Shown: positions 1 through 10,611 of the stretch, in pieces
Layout: the number at the start of each line of letters is the position of its first letter
Position numbering within the stretch: position 1 is the stretch's first letter
Assembly: GCF_002305875.1 (NCBI RefSeq)
Contig: NZ_CP022098.1
Location: 744,001-808,000 of the forward strand
Direction of reading: 5' to 3'
Origin: Cystobacter fuscus
GTDB taxonomy: Bacteria; Myxococcota; Myxococcia; Myxococcales; Myxococcaceae
DNA: 64,000 nt
Program-made: the position numbers and the translations under genes
Notes under the pieces: generated by a model
Database searches by the model: none
Seen by the model: the letters and a program-made list of their open reading frames with translations, nothing else
What the model was told of the DNA's origin: nothing

Positions 1-286
1 TGCTCGAGCGCGGCGGATCTCCTCCCCGCCACAGCTCCGTCGACAACAGCCGCGCCACCGGCTCCGGCTCCTTCTGCGCCAGACTGATCTCCTGCGTCAG
101 TCCCCGCAGCTCCTTCTCCGTGGGCCGCTTGTCGTGGACGCGCAGGGGATAGGGGCGCACGCGCCAGCGGACGATGTCTCCGAACTCATGCTTGAGGGTC
201 TCCAGCCGCAGGTCGGCCAGGTAGCACCAGGAGCACAACACGTCCTGGTAGATGGTGATCTGCAGTGGTTTGGAGGAGGGCTTCAT
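1..286 (-). CDS. DsbA-family (FrnE-like) thiol oxidoreductase, partial
   Basis: The gene runs off the left edge, so only the first 95 residues are visible and there is no stop codon. The N-terminus reads as a beta strand followed by CSWC at about residues 17-20 (context DVLCSWCYLADLRL), the CxxC active site of the thioredoxin-fold DsbA/FrnE family. These are usually cytosolic dithiol oxidoreductases or 2-hydroxychromene-carboxylate-isomerase-like proteins. ATG at 286 is chosen because family members begin shortly before this strand. No good ribosome binding site is visible. The frame stays open upstream, with other ATGs at 346 and 361, so a short N-terminal extension cannot be excluded. It lies downstream of the RimK-like gene on the same strand. 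Family assignment is fairly sure; the substrate is unknown. Confidence 0.75.
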   Translation of the reverse strand, partial: MKPSSKPLQITIYQDVLCSWCYLADLRLETLKHEFGDIVRWRVRPYPLRVHDKRPTEKELRGLTQEISLAQKEPEPVARLLSTELWRGGDPPRSS

Positions 287-438
287 GTGCGAGCGCGCAC
301 AGATTACGAAGGCCCCGCTCTCGTTGTCACTCCCCCCAGAACCCATCGCCGCCCAGGCCATTCCCAGGAGGGCCAGGCATGGGGCTCGTCCGCCCGCCTG
401 CCCTGGAAGTCCGGGCCGGCTTCCCTCCTCGCCTTGAC

Positions 439-1470
439 TTACAACGTCGGGCGGGTGGCGATCGCGCGCGCCTCGACCAGGGCGAGCGCGTGGTCGATCA
501 TCTCCCCGGCGATGTCCTGCCCCGTCGCCCGCTCCAGGCCCTCGAAGCCCGGACTGGAGTTGAGCTCCATGAGCCGCGGCCCGTGATGGCCCTCCAGCAT
601 GTCCACCCCCGCGATCCCCAGCCCGAGCAGGCGAGCGGCCCGCACCGCCACCTCGACATAGGTGGCGGACAGCTCCACCGGACTGCCCTCGCCGCCCCGG
701 TGGATGTTGGAGCGGAACTCGCCCTGCTTGGCCCGCCTGCGCATGGCGCCCACCACCTTGTCGCCCACCACCAGGGCGCGCACGTCCCGGCCCTTGCTCT
801 CCGCGACGAACTCCTGGAGCACCACCTCCTGTCCCAGGTCCCAGAAGGTGCTGCCGATGGTCTGCACCTCCTGCAGCGTGTGGGCGATCATCACCCCCAC
901 GCCCTGGGTGCCGCGCAAGAGCTTGATGATGACGGGCAGCCCGCCCACCTCCTCCACCAGCTTGCGCATGTTGCTGCGGTCATGCGCCATCACCGTGCGC
1001 GGCGCGTCCAGGCCCGCGCGGCACAGCAACTGGAGCGCCCGGAGCTTGTCGCGGCTCTGGGAGATGGCCAGGGCGCCGTTGAGCACCGGCACCCCCATCA
1101 TCTCGAAGTGCGCCACCACGGCCAGGCCATAGCCGGTGATGGAGGCGCCAATGCGCGGAATCACCACGTCCACGCCCTTGATGTCCACCCCCCGGTAGAG
1201 CATCCGCGGTTGGCTGGGGGCGAGCACCATGGTGCAGCGCAGCGTGTCGAGTACCAGGGGCCGATGCCCGCGCTGCCGGATGGCCTCCACCAGCCGGCGG
1301 GTGGAGTAGAGCGAGCGTTTGCGCGAGAGGATGACCACGGTCCGCTTCGACCGGGGCAGGCGGGGTGGGGGGGCCGCGCCGGAGGAGGGCCGGGGCTCCA
1401 CGGTGCGCGGGGGCGCCTTGGCGCGCGCCTGGACGGACGCCTTCTTGGACGAGACCTTCTTGGCGGGCAT
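439..1470 (-). CDS. RimK-like ATP-grasp ligase
   Basis: A 343-residue protein of the RimK family, ATP-grasp enzymes that join glutamate or another amino acid to a carboxylate on a protein or small molecule. The N-terminal 40 or so residues are a Lys/Ala/Pro/Arg-rich tail not found in E. coli RimK. The RimK-type fold then begins at about residue 44 (TVVILSRKRSLYST). The ATP-grasp domain shows GGLPVIIKLLRGTQGVGV (ATP-binding lysine and glycine loop), a VVLQEFV strand, and GVDMLEG with LMELNSSPGFEGLE (metal-binding Glu/Asn). ATG 1470 is preferred; a GTG at 1491 would add seven residues. It is divergent from the sigma-54 activator starting at 1539. The basic tail could bind nucleic acid or ribosomes, which is inference. 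The acceptor substrate cannot be told from sequence. Confidence 0.85.
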   Translation of the reverse strand: MPAKKVSSKKASVQARAKAPPRTVEPRPSSGAAPPPRLPRSKRTVVILSRKRSLYSTRRLVEAIRQRGHRPLVLDTLRCTMVLAPSQPRMLYRGVDIKGVDVVIPRIGASITGYGLAVVAHFEMMGVPVLNGALAISQSRDKLRALQLLCRAGLDAPRTVMAHDRSNMRKLVEEVGGLPVIIKLLRGTQGVGVMIAHTLQEVQTIGSTFWDLGQEVVLQEFVAESKGRDVRALVVGDKVVGAMRRRAKQGEFRSNIHRGGEGSPVELSATYVEVAVRAARLLGLGIAGVDMLEGHHGPRLMELNSSPGFEGLERATGQDIAGEMIDHALALVEARAIATRPTL

Positions 1471-1538
1471 GGGGGCGCGGGACCCTACCACGGACGTGCG
1501 CGGGCCGCGCCGGTGGTGTTTGCTATGATGACGGGAGA

Positions 1539-2984
<1,446 letters not shown>

Positions 2985-3148
2985 GCCCGGTGGCTCGGCG
3001 GGCGGGCCCAGGACGAATTTACAAATAATTTGCGTACGGGAGAGCCTCGGTCCTCGCCAGGGGTTGAGGGCGAGCCTTTGCCCAAGCGGGGAGGCGTCCA
3101 CTTGACCGATGGGATTTCAACTATCGGTTATAAGAAAACGAGAGTCCC

Positions 3149-3907
3149 ATGACTCCGCGTGTTCCCCCCAACCGAGGACAGTCCGGGCAGGCATCCGTCG
3201 AAGCAGCCCTGTCCTTGCCGCTCGTCGTCTTCCTGATGCTGGGGACCCTGCAGCTGTTCCTGATGCTCCAGGGCCGCATCATGGCCGAGTACGCGGCCTT
3301 CCGGGCGGTGCGCTCGGGGAGCGTGAAGCATGGGGACTGCACGGCGATGACGCACGCGGCCGTGCTCGCCTTGATGCCCAGCTACCACTCCTTCATGGCG
3401 GGTGGCGGCTCGCCCGCCCAGAAGCTCGGCCAGGCGTTCGGCAGGTACAAGGACAACGTCTACCGGACCTCGGCGCGGGGCAATCCCGTCGAGGGCGCCC
3501 TGGTGTGGATCCTCCGCGACAGCCCCGTGGCCGCTTCGGTTCCCAACGAGGACCAGAACTTCGATCAGGCGGACGGCGCCAACCGGCGCATGGAGATCCG
3601 GCTCGTCTACTGGTACCCGCTCAAGATTCCCTTCGCCGACTGGGTCATCAGCCGCATGACGCTGGCGCGCTGGGGCCTGCAGGACTACACGGCGCAGGAT
3701 CCGCTCTCCCCCACGCGGCGGGCGAACTGGACCGCGGAGAACCCCACCTCGCTCGAGGGGGCCATCCGCGACGAGCTGCGGCGCCGCATCTCGATTGGCT
3801 TCTACTCCATGCCCATTCATGCCTCGGCGAGCCTGCGGATGATGACGCCGGTGCGCCGACTGCACTTCCAGACGCAGAACTGCGCTCCGGCGCCGGAGGT
3901 CCTGTGA
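3149..3907 (+). CDS. TadE-like pilus assembly protein
   Basis: A 252-residue protein with the classic TadE N-terminus: a short basic and polar head (PNRGQSGQASVEAALSLPLV) followed by one transmembrane helix at about residues 20-42. The glutamate in the ASVEAAL context is typical of TadE/TadF minor pseudopilins processed by a TadV-like prepilin peptidase. The rest is expected to be outside the inner membrane. It is the first of four genes whose start and stop codons overlap, so it is almost certainly an operon with the TadG-like gene that follows. The 160 bp upstream contain no recognised promoter, although an AT-richer stretch lies at about 3101-3135. No tadA, tadB or tadC gene is in the window. 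Confidence 0.85.
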   Translation: MTPRVPPNRGQSGQASVEAALSLPLVVFLMLGTLQLFLMLQGRIMAEYAAFRAVRSGSVKHGDCTAMTHAAVLALMPSYHSFMAGGGSPAQKLGQAFGRYKDNVYRTSARGNPVEGALVWILRDSPVAASVPNEDQNFDQADGANRRMEIRLVYWYPLKIPFADWVISRMTLARWGLQDYTAQDPLSPTRRANWTAENPTSLEGAIRDELRRRISIGFYSMPIHASASLRMMTPVRRLHFQTQNCAPAPEVL

Positions 3908-5505
3908 AACCCTACCCTCGTCGGGGCCAGACCATGGTCCTCATGGTCATCTCCCTCTTCCTGCTCACGCTGATGGTGACGCTCACCCTGTCCATCGGCT
4001 CCAAGGTGCGCGAGAAGATGGAGGTGCAGGCCGTGGCGGATGCGGCCGCCTACAGCAACGCGGCCGTCACCGCGCGCGTCTACAACGAGATCGCCCTGCT
4101 GAGCCGCGCGCAGATCGCCCACATGGTGTCCATGGCGGCGGTGCAGAGCCTCATCAGTTGGTCCACGCTCTTCCGGGCCAACGTCGCGGCCACCTCCCTC
4201 AACTATTCCATCATCTCGGCGCAGCACGCCAAGGACGCCGCCAGGTGCTGCAAGAAGTACTCGCCCTGTCCCCACCTGTGTGGCTGCTCCATCGCCGCTT
4301 CCGCCGTGTCGGGCTTGAAGGCCTTCCAGGTCTGGACCCGGGACGTCGCGGAGTCCATGCAGTTCGAGGCGCTGGACACGGCCGCGGCCGCCCAGTCGCT
4401 GCGCCTGCAGGACGCGGCCATGCGCCTGCATGGGGTGCAACTGCTCGAGTACGTGCGACTGATGGGAGAGATCAACAACCAGAGCATGGCCGATGAGATC
4501 GTGGATGCCGCGAAGGGGGGCAGCCGGGTGGCGGGAGAGTGGAGCGCGCCGGGCGGAGGTGACTCGGTCTCCAACCGGGAGATTGGTTTCTTCACGGGCG
4601 CGACCACGCCCATCGACATCCTCAACTCCCACCATGTCTTCGCGGCCATGGGCAGCCGGGGCTTCTCCTTCATCACCGGCCGCTCCGGCATTCCCGCGAT
4701 GGTGATCCAGCAGCAATTGCAGGCCCTGGGCTACGTGGTGCCCCCGGACAGGGCGACGGTCGTGAACCAGGGCAGCTCCTACTTCTCCACGCTGCCCAAC
4801 CACGGCGCGTTGTGGCCCCTGGTCAACGGCAAGTACTCCTGGACGGATGACCACGGCATGAACACGCTGCGCTACAACCACACCTTCATGCCGTGTCGCC
4901 GCTACCAGTCCGCGTTCCCCACGATGGTCTTGTTGAACTCCACGGACTCGACGGACCCGACGGACCTGCACGTCTGGAGCCCCTTCTTCTTCGTGGACAC
5001 GGTCCCCGCGCCCGCGCGTCACACGCTGGGCCGGTGCGTGCGCTGTCCGAGCATGTGGCCCACCTTCATCGACTACAACCCCCTGCCCCTGGTGCAGGAG
5101 GATGACAACTTCGGGCAGCCGAAGAACTTCGCCGTCATCCAGCGCGACTACAGCGTGCGCGCGGCCAGCGGTCAGTCCGTGGACCCGTGGAACCTCGGCT
5201 TCCGCTTCCGCTTCAGTCCCTCCCGGGAGTCTGGCTTCGACAACCGGGCACTGGTGCTCGCGGACGGAACCGACATCAGCAAGCAGACGGCGCTGTCGGC
5301 GGGCATCGCCTACTACCACCGCAAGGGGCACTGGAAGGAGCCGCCCAACCTGCTCAATCCCTACTGGCGTGCCACCCTGGTTCCCCTCACGGTCGATGAG
5401 GATGGCGAGGACGATGTCCCCGATACGTTGGGCGACGTGGGCACCGGGTGGGCGGGGGAGACTTTCGAGGCCCTGCGTGGCCAGGGCTATGAGGGAGGTC
5501 CGTGA
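3904..5505 (+). CDS. TadG-like putative Flp pilus assembly protein
   Basis: A 533-residue protein starting at GTG 3904, which overlaps the TadE stop (GTGA). The N-terminus carries RRGQTMVLMVISLFLLTLMV and then an alanine-rich region (AVADAAAYSNAAV). This is the pattern of the TadG/TadE-like family (Flp pilus-assembly TadE/G-like): a single membrane helix at about residues 9-30 and a large exported part. The long C-terminal region (residues 60-533) has no motif I recognise. It contains a Cys-rich patch near 110-125 (CCKKYSPCPHLCGC) that may form disulfides in the periplasm. It probably works with the two neighbouring TadE-like proteins in a surface appendage or secretion assembly. That role is inferred from the N-terminal class and the operon. 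Confidence 0.75.
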   Translation: MKPYPRRGQTMVLMVISLFLLTLMVTLTLSIGSKVREKMEVQAVADAAAYSNAAVTARVYNEIALLSRAQIAHMVSMAAVQSLISWSTLFRANVAATSLNYSIISAQHAKDAARCCKKYSPCPHLCGCSIAASAVSGLKAFQVWTRDVAESMQFEALDTAAAAQSLRLQDAAMRLHGVQLLEYVRLMGEINNQSMADEIVDAAKGGSRVAGEWSAPGGGDSVSNREIGFFTGATTPIDILNSHHVFAAMGSRGFSFITGRSGIPAMVIQQQLQALGYVVPPDRATVVNQGSSYFSTLPNHGALWPLVNGKYSWTDDHGMNTLRYNHTFMPCRRYQSAFPTMVLLNSTDSTDPTDLHVWSPFFFVDTVPAPARHTLGRCVRCPSMWPTFIDYNPLPLVQEDDNFGQPKNFAVIQRDYSVRAASGQSVDPWNLGFRFRFSPSRESGFDNRALVLADGTDISKQTALSAGIAYYHRKGHWKEPPNLLNPYWRATLVPLTVDEDGEDDVPDTLGDVGTGWAGETFEALRGQGYEGGP

Positions 5506-6494
5506 TGAGAAGCCTTTCGCGCCGTCGCGCCTCGCGCGGTCAGTCGCTGGTGGAACTGGTGCTCGGGCTGCTGGTCTTCGTCACGGTGCTGATGTTCGGC
5601 ATCCACTTCGCGGAGATCGGCTACCTGTCGGTGAAGGTGACGGAGGCGTCGCACTCGGCGCTGCTGGACACCACCGGGCACAGACTGCACTCGTGGCCGT
5701 CGAACAACAATCCCTCCGACCGGGCCGCGGAGATCGCCGCCGCGGAGGCCACCGAGCGCTACCGGGACTTCGACAGCCGGACCTCCACCGCCCACGGAGA
5801 CGGGCTCGCCCAGGTCTTCACCCGCGTCTCGGGCCTGAACGTGACCTGCCGCACGGGCGCCGGCCCCTCGTTCGGTCCGAGCCTGTTGACCAGCGTAGCG
5901 TATGAGGACGCGGGCGGATTGAGCTGCCAGTCCGAGGCGCTCGTCGAGCCGGTGGGCGCCTATACGCTTCCCCGGAAGTTCATGGAGGACGCCAATGGCT
6001 TCTTCTCCCAGCCGCACCTGCTGCGTCCCGATCCCTTCCGCGTGTGCGGCATGGGCCGGGCCCGGGGGGGCGTCTGCACGGGCCGGCTGACCATGGCGCT
6101 GGATGACTGGGGCCTGTCCGGAGACTCCGAGTCCGGCATCTGCCCCTTCATCCCCGACGTCCCCGCGCCGTGCCCCACCAACCTTCCCTTCTATGCGATG
6201 GCCGCCAGTGTCTTCACGCTCAACGGGCTGGGCCAGGGAATCGCCGGCAGCCGGATGGCCATGGGCATCGTCAAGAGGATGCCCATGCCCTTCTTCTATG
6301 GCGGCGAGAACATGTTCTGGATGAGCAGCGCGGGCGAGCCGCTCTTCCTCCAGCCCACTGGCTTCTCCATGGCCGAGGGCTGGCCGCTCTGGCCCACCAC
6401 CCCCGGGGCGGCGCCCATCGGTGTTCCGGGTCTGGCGTATTCGTTTGCCTACCTCAAGCGGGATGGCTGCTTCCTCGGAAAGGATTGCCCCTGA
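5505..6494 (+). CDS. TadE-like protein, second copy
   Basis: A 329-residue protein with another TadE-type N-terminus (SRRRASRGQSLVELVLGLLV, glutamate in SLVEL) and one transmembrane helix at about residues 15-38. ATG 5505 overlaps the stop of the preceding TadG-like gene (GTGATGA), and the ribosome site GAGGGAGG lies at about 5491-5498. A GTG at 5502 is an alternative. The exported region has several cysteines and no known domain. A second and longer TadE-like protein in the same operon suggests a multi-subunit pseudopilus tip or anchoring complex rather than a single minor pilin. That is inference from gene order. Confidence 0.75.
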   Translation: MRSLSRRRASRGQSLVELVLGLLVFVTVLMFGIHFAEIGYLSVKVTEASHSALLDTTGHRLHSWPSNNNPSDRAAEIAAAEATERYRDFDSRTSTAHGDGLAQVFTRVSGLNVTCRTGAGPSFGPSLLTSVAYEDAGGLSCQSEALVEPVGAYTLPRKFMEDANGFFSQPHLLRPDPFRVCGMGRARGGVCTGRLTMALDDWGLSGDSESGICPFIPDVPAPCPTNLPFYAMAASVFTLNGLGQGIAGSRMAMGIVKRMPMPFFYGGENMFWMSSAGEPLFLQPTGFSMAEGWPLWPTTPGAAPIGVPGLAYSFAYLKRDGCFLGKDCP

Positions 6495-7258
6495 TGCTCC
6501 TCGTCCTGACCTGGCTGTTGGCGGCGAGCCCCACCTCGCCATCCCCTGCTCCGGAGCGCGCCACCGCGGGCGCCCCGAGCGCGCCGTCGGGGACCCCGGT
6601 GAACGGGCTGCCGTCCGCGCCTTCCGGCACGCCGGTTCCCCTGCGCTGGGATGTCCCGGGGTTGCTCGCGTGGGTGGACACGGATGGGCCCATCGCGGCC
6701 AATGGCATACCGGTCCTCATCCAACTGGCGCGCTCGTCCCGATCCGTGGATGACCTCGCCTCGCACTTCGTGCGCTTCTTCGAGAAGGCGGGGCTCTACG
6801 TCGCTCCGCTCGAGAAGCAGGCCGCCATCTCCCGTGAGCCCCAGCTCACGGCGTTGGATCCCAAGCAGATGCTGTCCTATACGGTCATCCTCCAGGCCAA
6901 TCCGGACAAGACCACCTCGGTCATCCTGGGCACGGCGAACGTGGGGGCCTGGAAGCCACAGAACCAGAGCCAGTCACTCGGGTGGGCACCCCTGATGCCG
7001 GGCGCGCGCAACCTCTTGCGCACGGAGGCGGAGGGACAGTCGAGCGCGGCCTACGACGTGGACAGCACACCCGACAAGGTCCAGGCCTTCTATCGCGAGC
7101 AGCTGGAGAAGGCGGGCTACAAGGCCACCGGACAGTCGGGGGAATACCGGCGGGGCACGGAGTGGCTGCGGGTGCGTGCCCGGTCGGACGACAAGGGGCT
7201 GATGGTGTGGCTGGTGCGTCAGCTGGGCGGAGTGGACCCGGCGGCTCCGGCCCCTTGA
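6494..7258 (+). CDS. Secreted protein of unknown function in Tad-like operon
   Basis: A 254-residue protein. Its ATG at 6494 shares one base with the TGA of the preceding gene, so it is translationally coupled to the TadE/TadG cluster. It has a signal-peptide-like start (LLVLTWLLAAS), then a Ser/Pro/Ala-rich linker in which APSGTPV occurs twice, and a globular part from about residue 55. I see two similar-sized segments in the globular part, each around a region predicted to be alpha/beta (LARSSRSVDDLASHFVRFFEKAGLYVAP and DSTPDKVQAFYREQLEKAGYKAT). This could reflect an ancient internal duplication. No family is recognised. An envelope partner of the Tad-like proteins is the simplest guess. 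Confidence 0.65.
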   Translation: MLLVLTWLLAASPTSPSPAPERATAGAPSAPSGTPVNGLPSAPSGTPVPLRWDVPGLLAWVDTDGPIAANGIPVLIQLARSSRSVDDLASHFVRFFEKAGLYVAPLEKQAAISREPQLTALDPKQMLSYTVILQANPDKTTSVILGTANVGAWKPQNQSQSLGWAPLMPGARNLLRTEAEGQSSAAYDVDSTPDKVQAFYREQLEKAGYKATGQSGEYRRGTEWLRVRARSDDKGLMVWLVRQLGGVDPAAPAP

Positions 7259-7295
7259 GCGGGCTCGGGCGCCGGGCCGCCTTCACCCCGCGCGC

Positions 7296-7586
7296 CTAAT
7301 CCAGCGGCTTGGCCTCGGGGAGCAGGTCTCCGCACGTCTTGGTGATGCAGGTGGTGAACTTCTCGCCACAGCTCATGCTGCAGTCCTGGTTGCCCTTGCA
7401 ATCTTCCACACACGACTTCATGGGGTCCTGGCACTTCGACATGCACTTGTTGAGCGCCTGGGCCTGCTGGGTGTTCATGACCGGCTTGGGCTCCTTGTCC
7501 CGCCGGGTGGGAGACGGGTCCTTGGCGAGGGCGGCGGCGGGCAGGAGACAGCAGAGCGCGAGGGCCAACAGCGGGGAGTGTTTCAT
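7296..7586 (-). CDS. Small cysteine-rich secreted protein
   Basis: A 96-residue protein with a clear signal peptide (HSPLLALALCCLLPAAALA, cleavage expected after residue 21 or so). The mature part holds eight cysteines in a regular C-x3-C-x6-C-x3-C-x5-C-x3-C-x6-C-x4-C layout across about 40 residues. The repeated C-x3-C pairs separated by five or six residues suggest two helical hairpins each pinned by disulfides. I do not recognise the family, and resemblance to eukaryotic CHCH proteins is only in spacing. ATG 7586 is chosen because it begins the signal peptide; the upstream in-frame codons do not look coding. It converges on the Tad-like operon and is divergent from ileS. Confidence 0.65.
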   Translation of the reverse strand: MKHSPLLALALCCLLPAAALAKDPSPTRRDKEPKPVMNTQQAQALNKCMSKCQDPMKSCVEDCKGNQDCSMSCGEKFTTCITKTCGDLLPEAKPLD

Positions 7587-7710
7587 GAGAGGAGTTCCAG
7601 GGTAGGGGACGGGGGCTCGCCGGAGGGCCTGCACTGCCCGGCGGGGGAGCGATTATAGGCGCCACTGGACTGTAATTGAAGCGCCCGTCCCTCCATGTTA
7701 CGGCCCCGAC

Positions 7711-10611
7711 ATGAACGATGCCGGAGCGCCTCCCCAGGATCCCAAGGACACGGTCAATCTTCCCAAGACGGACTTCCCCATGAAGGGAAACCTCGCCCAG
7801 CTCGAGCCGCGCATGCTCGGCTGGTGGGCGGACCACGGCATCTGGGGAAAGATCCTCGCGCGGCGAGTGGGCCACGAGCCCTTCGTCATCGCCGACGGGC
7901 CGCCGTACGCCAACGGCCACCTGCACGCGGGCCACGCGCTCAACAAGGTCCTCAAGGACATCGTGGTGAAGTACCGCAATCTCTCCGGCCGCCAGTGTGA
8001 CTACATCCCCGGCTGGGACACGCACGGCCTGCCCATCGAGCAGGCGGTGGAGAAGCGGCTCAAGGACAAGAAGATCGACAAGCGCACGCTGGACCGCGAG
8101 GCCTTCCTCTCCCAGTGCCGCGAGTACGCGCTGGAGTTCATCGACATCCAGCGCACCGAGTTCAAGCGCCTGGGCGTGCTCGGGGACTGGGACAATCCCT
8201 ATCGCACGCTCGACTTCAGCTACGAGGCGCAGGAGATCCGCGAGCTGGCCACCTTCGCCCGGCGCGGCATGCTCTACCGGCGCAAGAAGCCGGTGTACTT
8301 CTGCCTCACGGATCAGACGGCGCTCGCCGAGGCCGAGGTGGAGTACGAGCAGCACTCGAGCCCGTCCGTGTACGTGGCCTTTCCCGCGGGCCCCGAGGTG
8401 GCCGAGCGCGTGCCGGTGCTCGCGGGCCGCGAGGTCTCCTTCGTCATCTGGACCACCACGCCCTGGACGCTGCCGGCCAACCTCGCCATCGCGGTGAACG
8501 CCGAGTACGAGTACGTGTTCTACGCGCTCGGCGAGCGCGTCATCTGCGTGGCGAAGGATCTGCTGTCCCGGGTGCTCGCCGAGGTGAAGGCGGACGAGCT
8601 GGAAGTGAAGACGGTGAAGGTGAAGGGCAGCGAGGTGTCGGCGACGGCGCTGGTGGAGCCCGAGCGCATCCTCGCCTACGCGCGGGGCGATGAGCTGGAG
8701 GGCTGCACCTACCGGCACGTCTTCCATCCGCGTGAGGGGAAGATCCTCCTCGGCGAGCACGTGACGCTGGAGGCCGGTACGGGCCTGGTGCACACGGCAC
8801 CCGGCCATGGCCAGGAGGACTACGAGGTGGGCCTGAAGTACGGGCTCGACATCTACAACCCCATCCGCCACGACGGCCGCTTCGACGACAGCGTGGGCGA
8901 GTGGCTCGCGGGCAAGAAGGTCTTCGAGGCCAATCCGATCGTCATCGACGTGCTCGCCGACAAGGGCGTGCTGCTCAACGGCAAGACGGACAAGGTGGAG
9001 CACAGCTATCCGCACTGCTGGCGCTGCCACAACCCGGTCATCCTCAGCGCCACGTACCAGTGGTTCATCCCGCTGGACAAGCCGCTGCACGGGGGCGAGG
9101 GCAAGACGTACCGCCAGCAGGTGCTGGACGAGGTGGACCGGGTGCAGTGGGTGCCCTCGTGGGGGCAGAGCCGCATCCGGGGCATGCTGGAGACGCGGCC
9201 GGACTGGTGCATCAGCCGTCAGCGGAGCTGGGGCGTGCCCATCCCCATCGCCTACTGCGAGGGCTGCGACGAGGCGCTCATCTCCCCCGAGTTGATGGAG
9301 AACGTGGCGGCGGCGGTGGAGAAGCAGGGCGTGGGCGTGTGGTACCGCACGCCGGTGGAGCACTTCCTGCCCGAGGGCCAGCGCGCGTGCGGCAGGTGCG
9401 GCAAGACGGGCTTCCGCCGCGAGACGGACATCCTGGACGTGTGGTTCGACTCGGCGTGCATGTTCAGCGCGGTGCTGGACCGACGCCAGCGCGTTCCGGC
9501 GGACCTGTTCCTCGAGGGGAGTGATCAGCACCGGGGCTGGTTCCACTCGTCCATCCTGGTGTCGGTGGGCACGCGCGACGTGTCGCCCTACAAGGCCTGC
9601 CTCACGCACGGCTTCGTGGTGGACGGCAAGGGCGAGAAGATGTCCAAGAGCGTGGGCAACACGGTGGCCCCGGAGAAGATCATCCAGCAGTATGGCGCCG
9701 AGGTGCTCCGGCTGTGGGTGGCCAGCAGCGATTACCGCAACGACGTGCGCCTGTCGGATCAGATCCTCAAGGGCCTGAGCGAGGGCTACCGGAAGATCCG
9801 CAACACCATCCGCTACACGCTGAGCAACCTGTATGACTTCGAGCCGGAGCGGGACGCGGTGGCCGCGGAGCGGTTGCAGCCCCTGGACACGTGGGCGCGG
9901 GGTCGGCTCGCGGAAGTCGTGGCGCGGGTGAAGAAGGCCTACGAGGCGTACGAGTTCCACCTCGTGTACGCGACGGTGGTGGACTTCTGCGCGGGGGACC
10001 TGTCGGCGGTGTACTTCGACATCCTCAAGGACCGGCTCTACACGTCCAAGGCGACGGGCGAGGCGCGGCGTGGCGCACAGACGGTGCTGTACGAGGTGGC
10101 CACGGTGCTGCTGCGAGTGCTGGCGCCCATCATGAGCTTCACGGCGGAGGAGGCGTGGCAGTACCTGCCGGGGAAGAAGACGGAGAGCGTCTTCCTGACG
10201 GACTTCCCGGAGCCCGCGGTGAAGCCCGACGCGGTCCTGGCCGAGCGGTACGCGAAGCTCTTCGCGGTGCGTGGCGCCGTGCAGGGGCTGTTGGAGGCGG
10301 CGCGGCGCGAGAAGATGATTGGCTCCTCGCTGGAGGCGCGGGTGGTGCTGAGCGCGAGCGGCAAGGCGCGCGAGTTCCTCCAGGCCCACGCGGCGGAACT
10401 GCCGGGGCTGCTCATCGTGAGCCAGGTGGAACTGGCGGACGAGGCGGGGGAGAAGGCCCAGGTGCTCGCCGTGGCGCAGGCGCTCGGCGAGGACGTGAAG
10501 GCGGAGGTGCTGCCGGCCCGGGGCGCCAAGTGCCCTCGTTGCTGGACGTACTCGGAGCAGGTGGCCGCGGGCGCTTCCGTCTGCGGCAAATGCCAGGAGG
10601 CGCTGTCATGA
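7711..10611 (+). CDS. ileS: Isoleucine--tRNA ligase
   Basis: A 966-residue class Ia aminoacyl-tRNA synthetase that charges tRNA-Ile in the cytoplasm. Visible features are the HIGH-type signature in PYANGHLHAGHALNK (about residues 65-80), the editing domain with WTTTPWTLPAN (about 250) and the KMSKS loop in GKGEKMSKSVGN (about 640). The C-terminal zinc finger is CPRCW...CGKC (about 938-960). Length and zinc finger match bacterial IleS. ATG 7711 lies about 20 bases after the start of a GC-rich leader, and no T-box leader was seen. The downstream DUF4430 gene overlaps its stop by four bases (ATGA), so the two are likely co-transcribed. Confidence 0.97.
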   Translation: MNDAGAPPQDPKDTVNLPKTDFPMKGNLAQLEPRMLGWWADHGIWGKILARRVGHEPFVIADGPPYANGHLHAGHALNKVLKDIVVKYRNLSGRQCDYIPGWDTHGLPIEQAVEKRLKDKKIDKRTLDREAFLSQCREYALEFIDIQRTEFKRLGVLGDWDNPYRTLDFSYEAQEIRELATFARRGMLYRRKKPVYFCLTDQTALAEAEVEYEQHSSPSVYVAFPAGPEVAERVPVLAGREVSFVIWTTTPWTLPANLAIAVNAEYEYVFYALGERVICVAKDLLSRVLAEVKADELEVKTVKVKGSEVSATALVEPERILAYARGDELEGCTYRHVFHPREGKILLGEHVTLEAGTGLVHTAPGHGQEDYEVGLKYGLDIYNPIRHDGRFDDSVGEWLAGKKVFEANPIVIDVLADKGVLLNGKTDKVEHSYPHCWRCHNPVILSATYQWFIPLDKPLHGGEGKTYRQQVLDEVDRVQWVPSWGQSRIRGMLETRPDWCISRQRSWGVPIPIAYCEGCDEALISPELMENVAAAVEKQGVGVWYRTPVEHFLPEGQRACGRCGKTGFRRETDILDVWFDSACMFSAVLDRRQRVPADLFLEGSDQHRGWFHSSILVSVGTRDVSPYKACLTHGFVVDGKGEKMSKSVGNTVAPEKIIQQYGAEVLRLWVASSDYRNDVRLSDQILKGLSEGYRKIRNTIRYTLSNLYDFEPERDAVAAERLQPLDTWARGRLAEVVARVKKAYEAYEFHLVYATVVDFCAGDLSAVYFDILKDRLYTSKATGEARRGAQTVLYEVATVLLRVLAPIMSFTAEEAWQYLPGKKTESVFLTDFPEPAVKPDAVLAERYAKLFAVRGAVQGLLEAARREKMIGSSLEARVVLSASGKAREFLQAHAAELPGLLIVSQVELADEAGEKAQVLAVAQALGEDVKAEVLPARGAKCPRCWTYSEQVAAGASVCGKCQEALS

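Noticed and set aside
7219-10389. A 1056-codon open frame antisense to ileS
   Set aside because: ileS has all motifs on the plus strand. The antisense frame is His/Arg/Leu/Ala-rich without any domain, as expected from GC-rich third positions.
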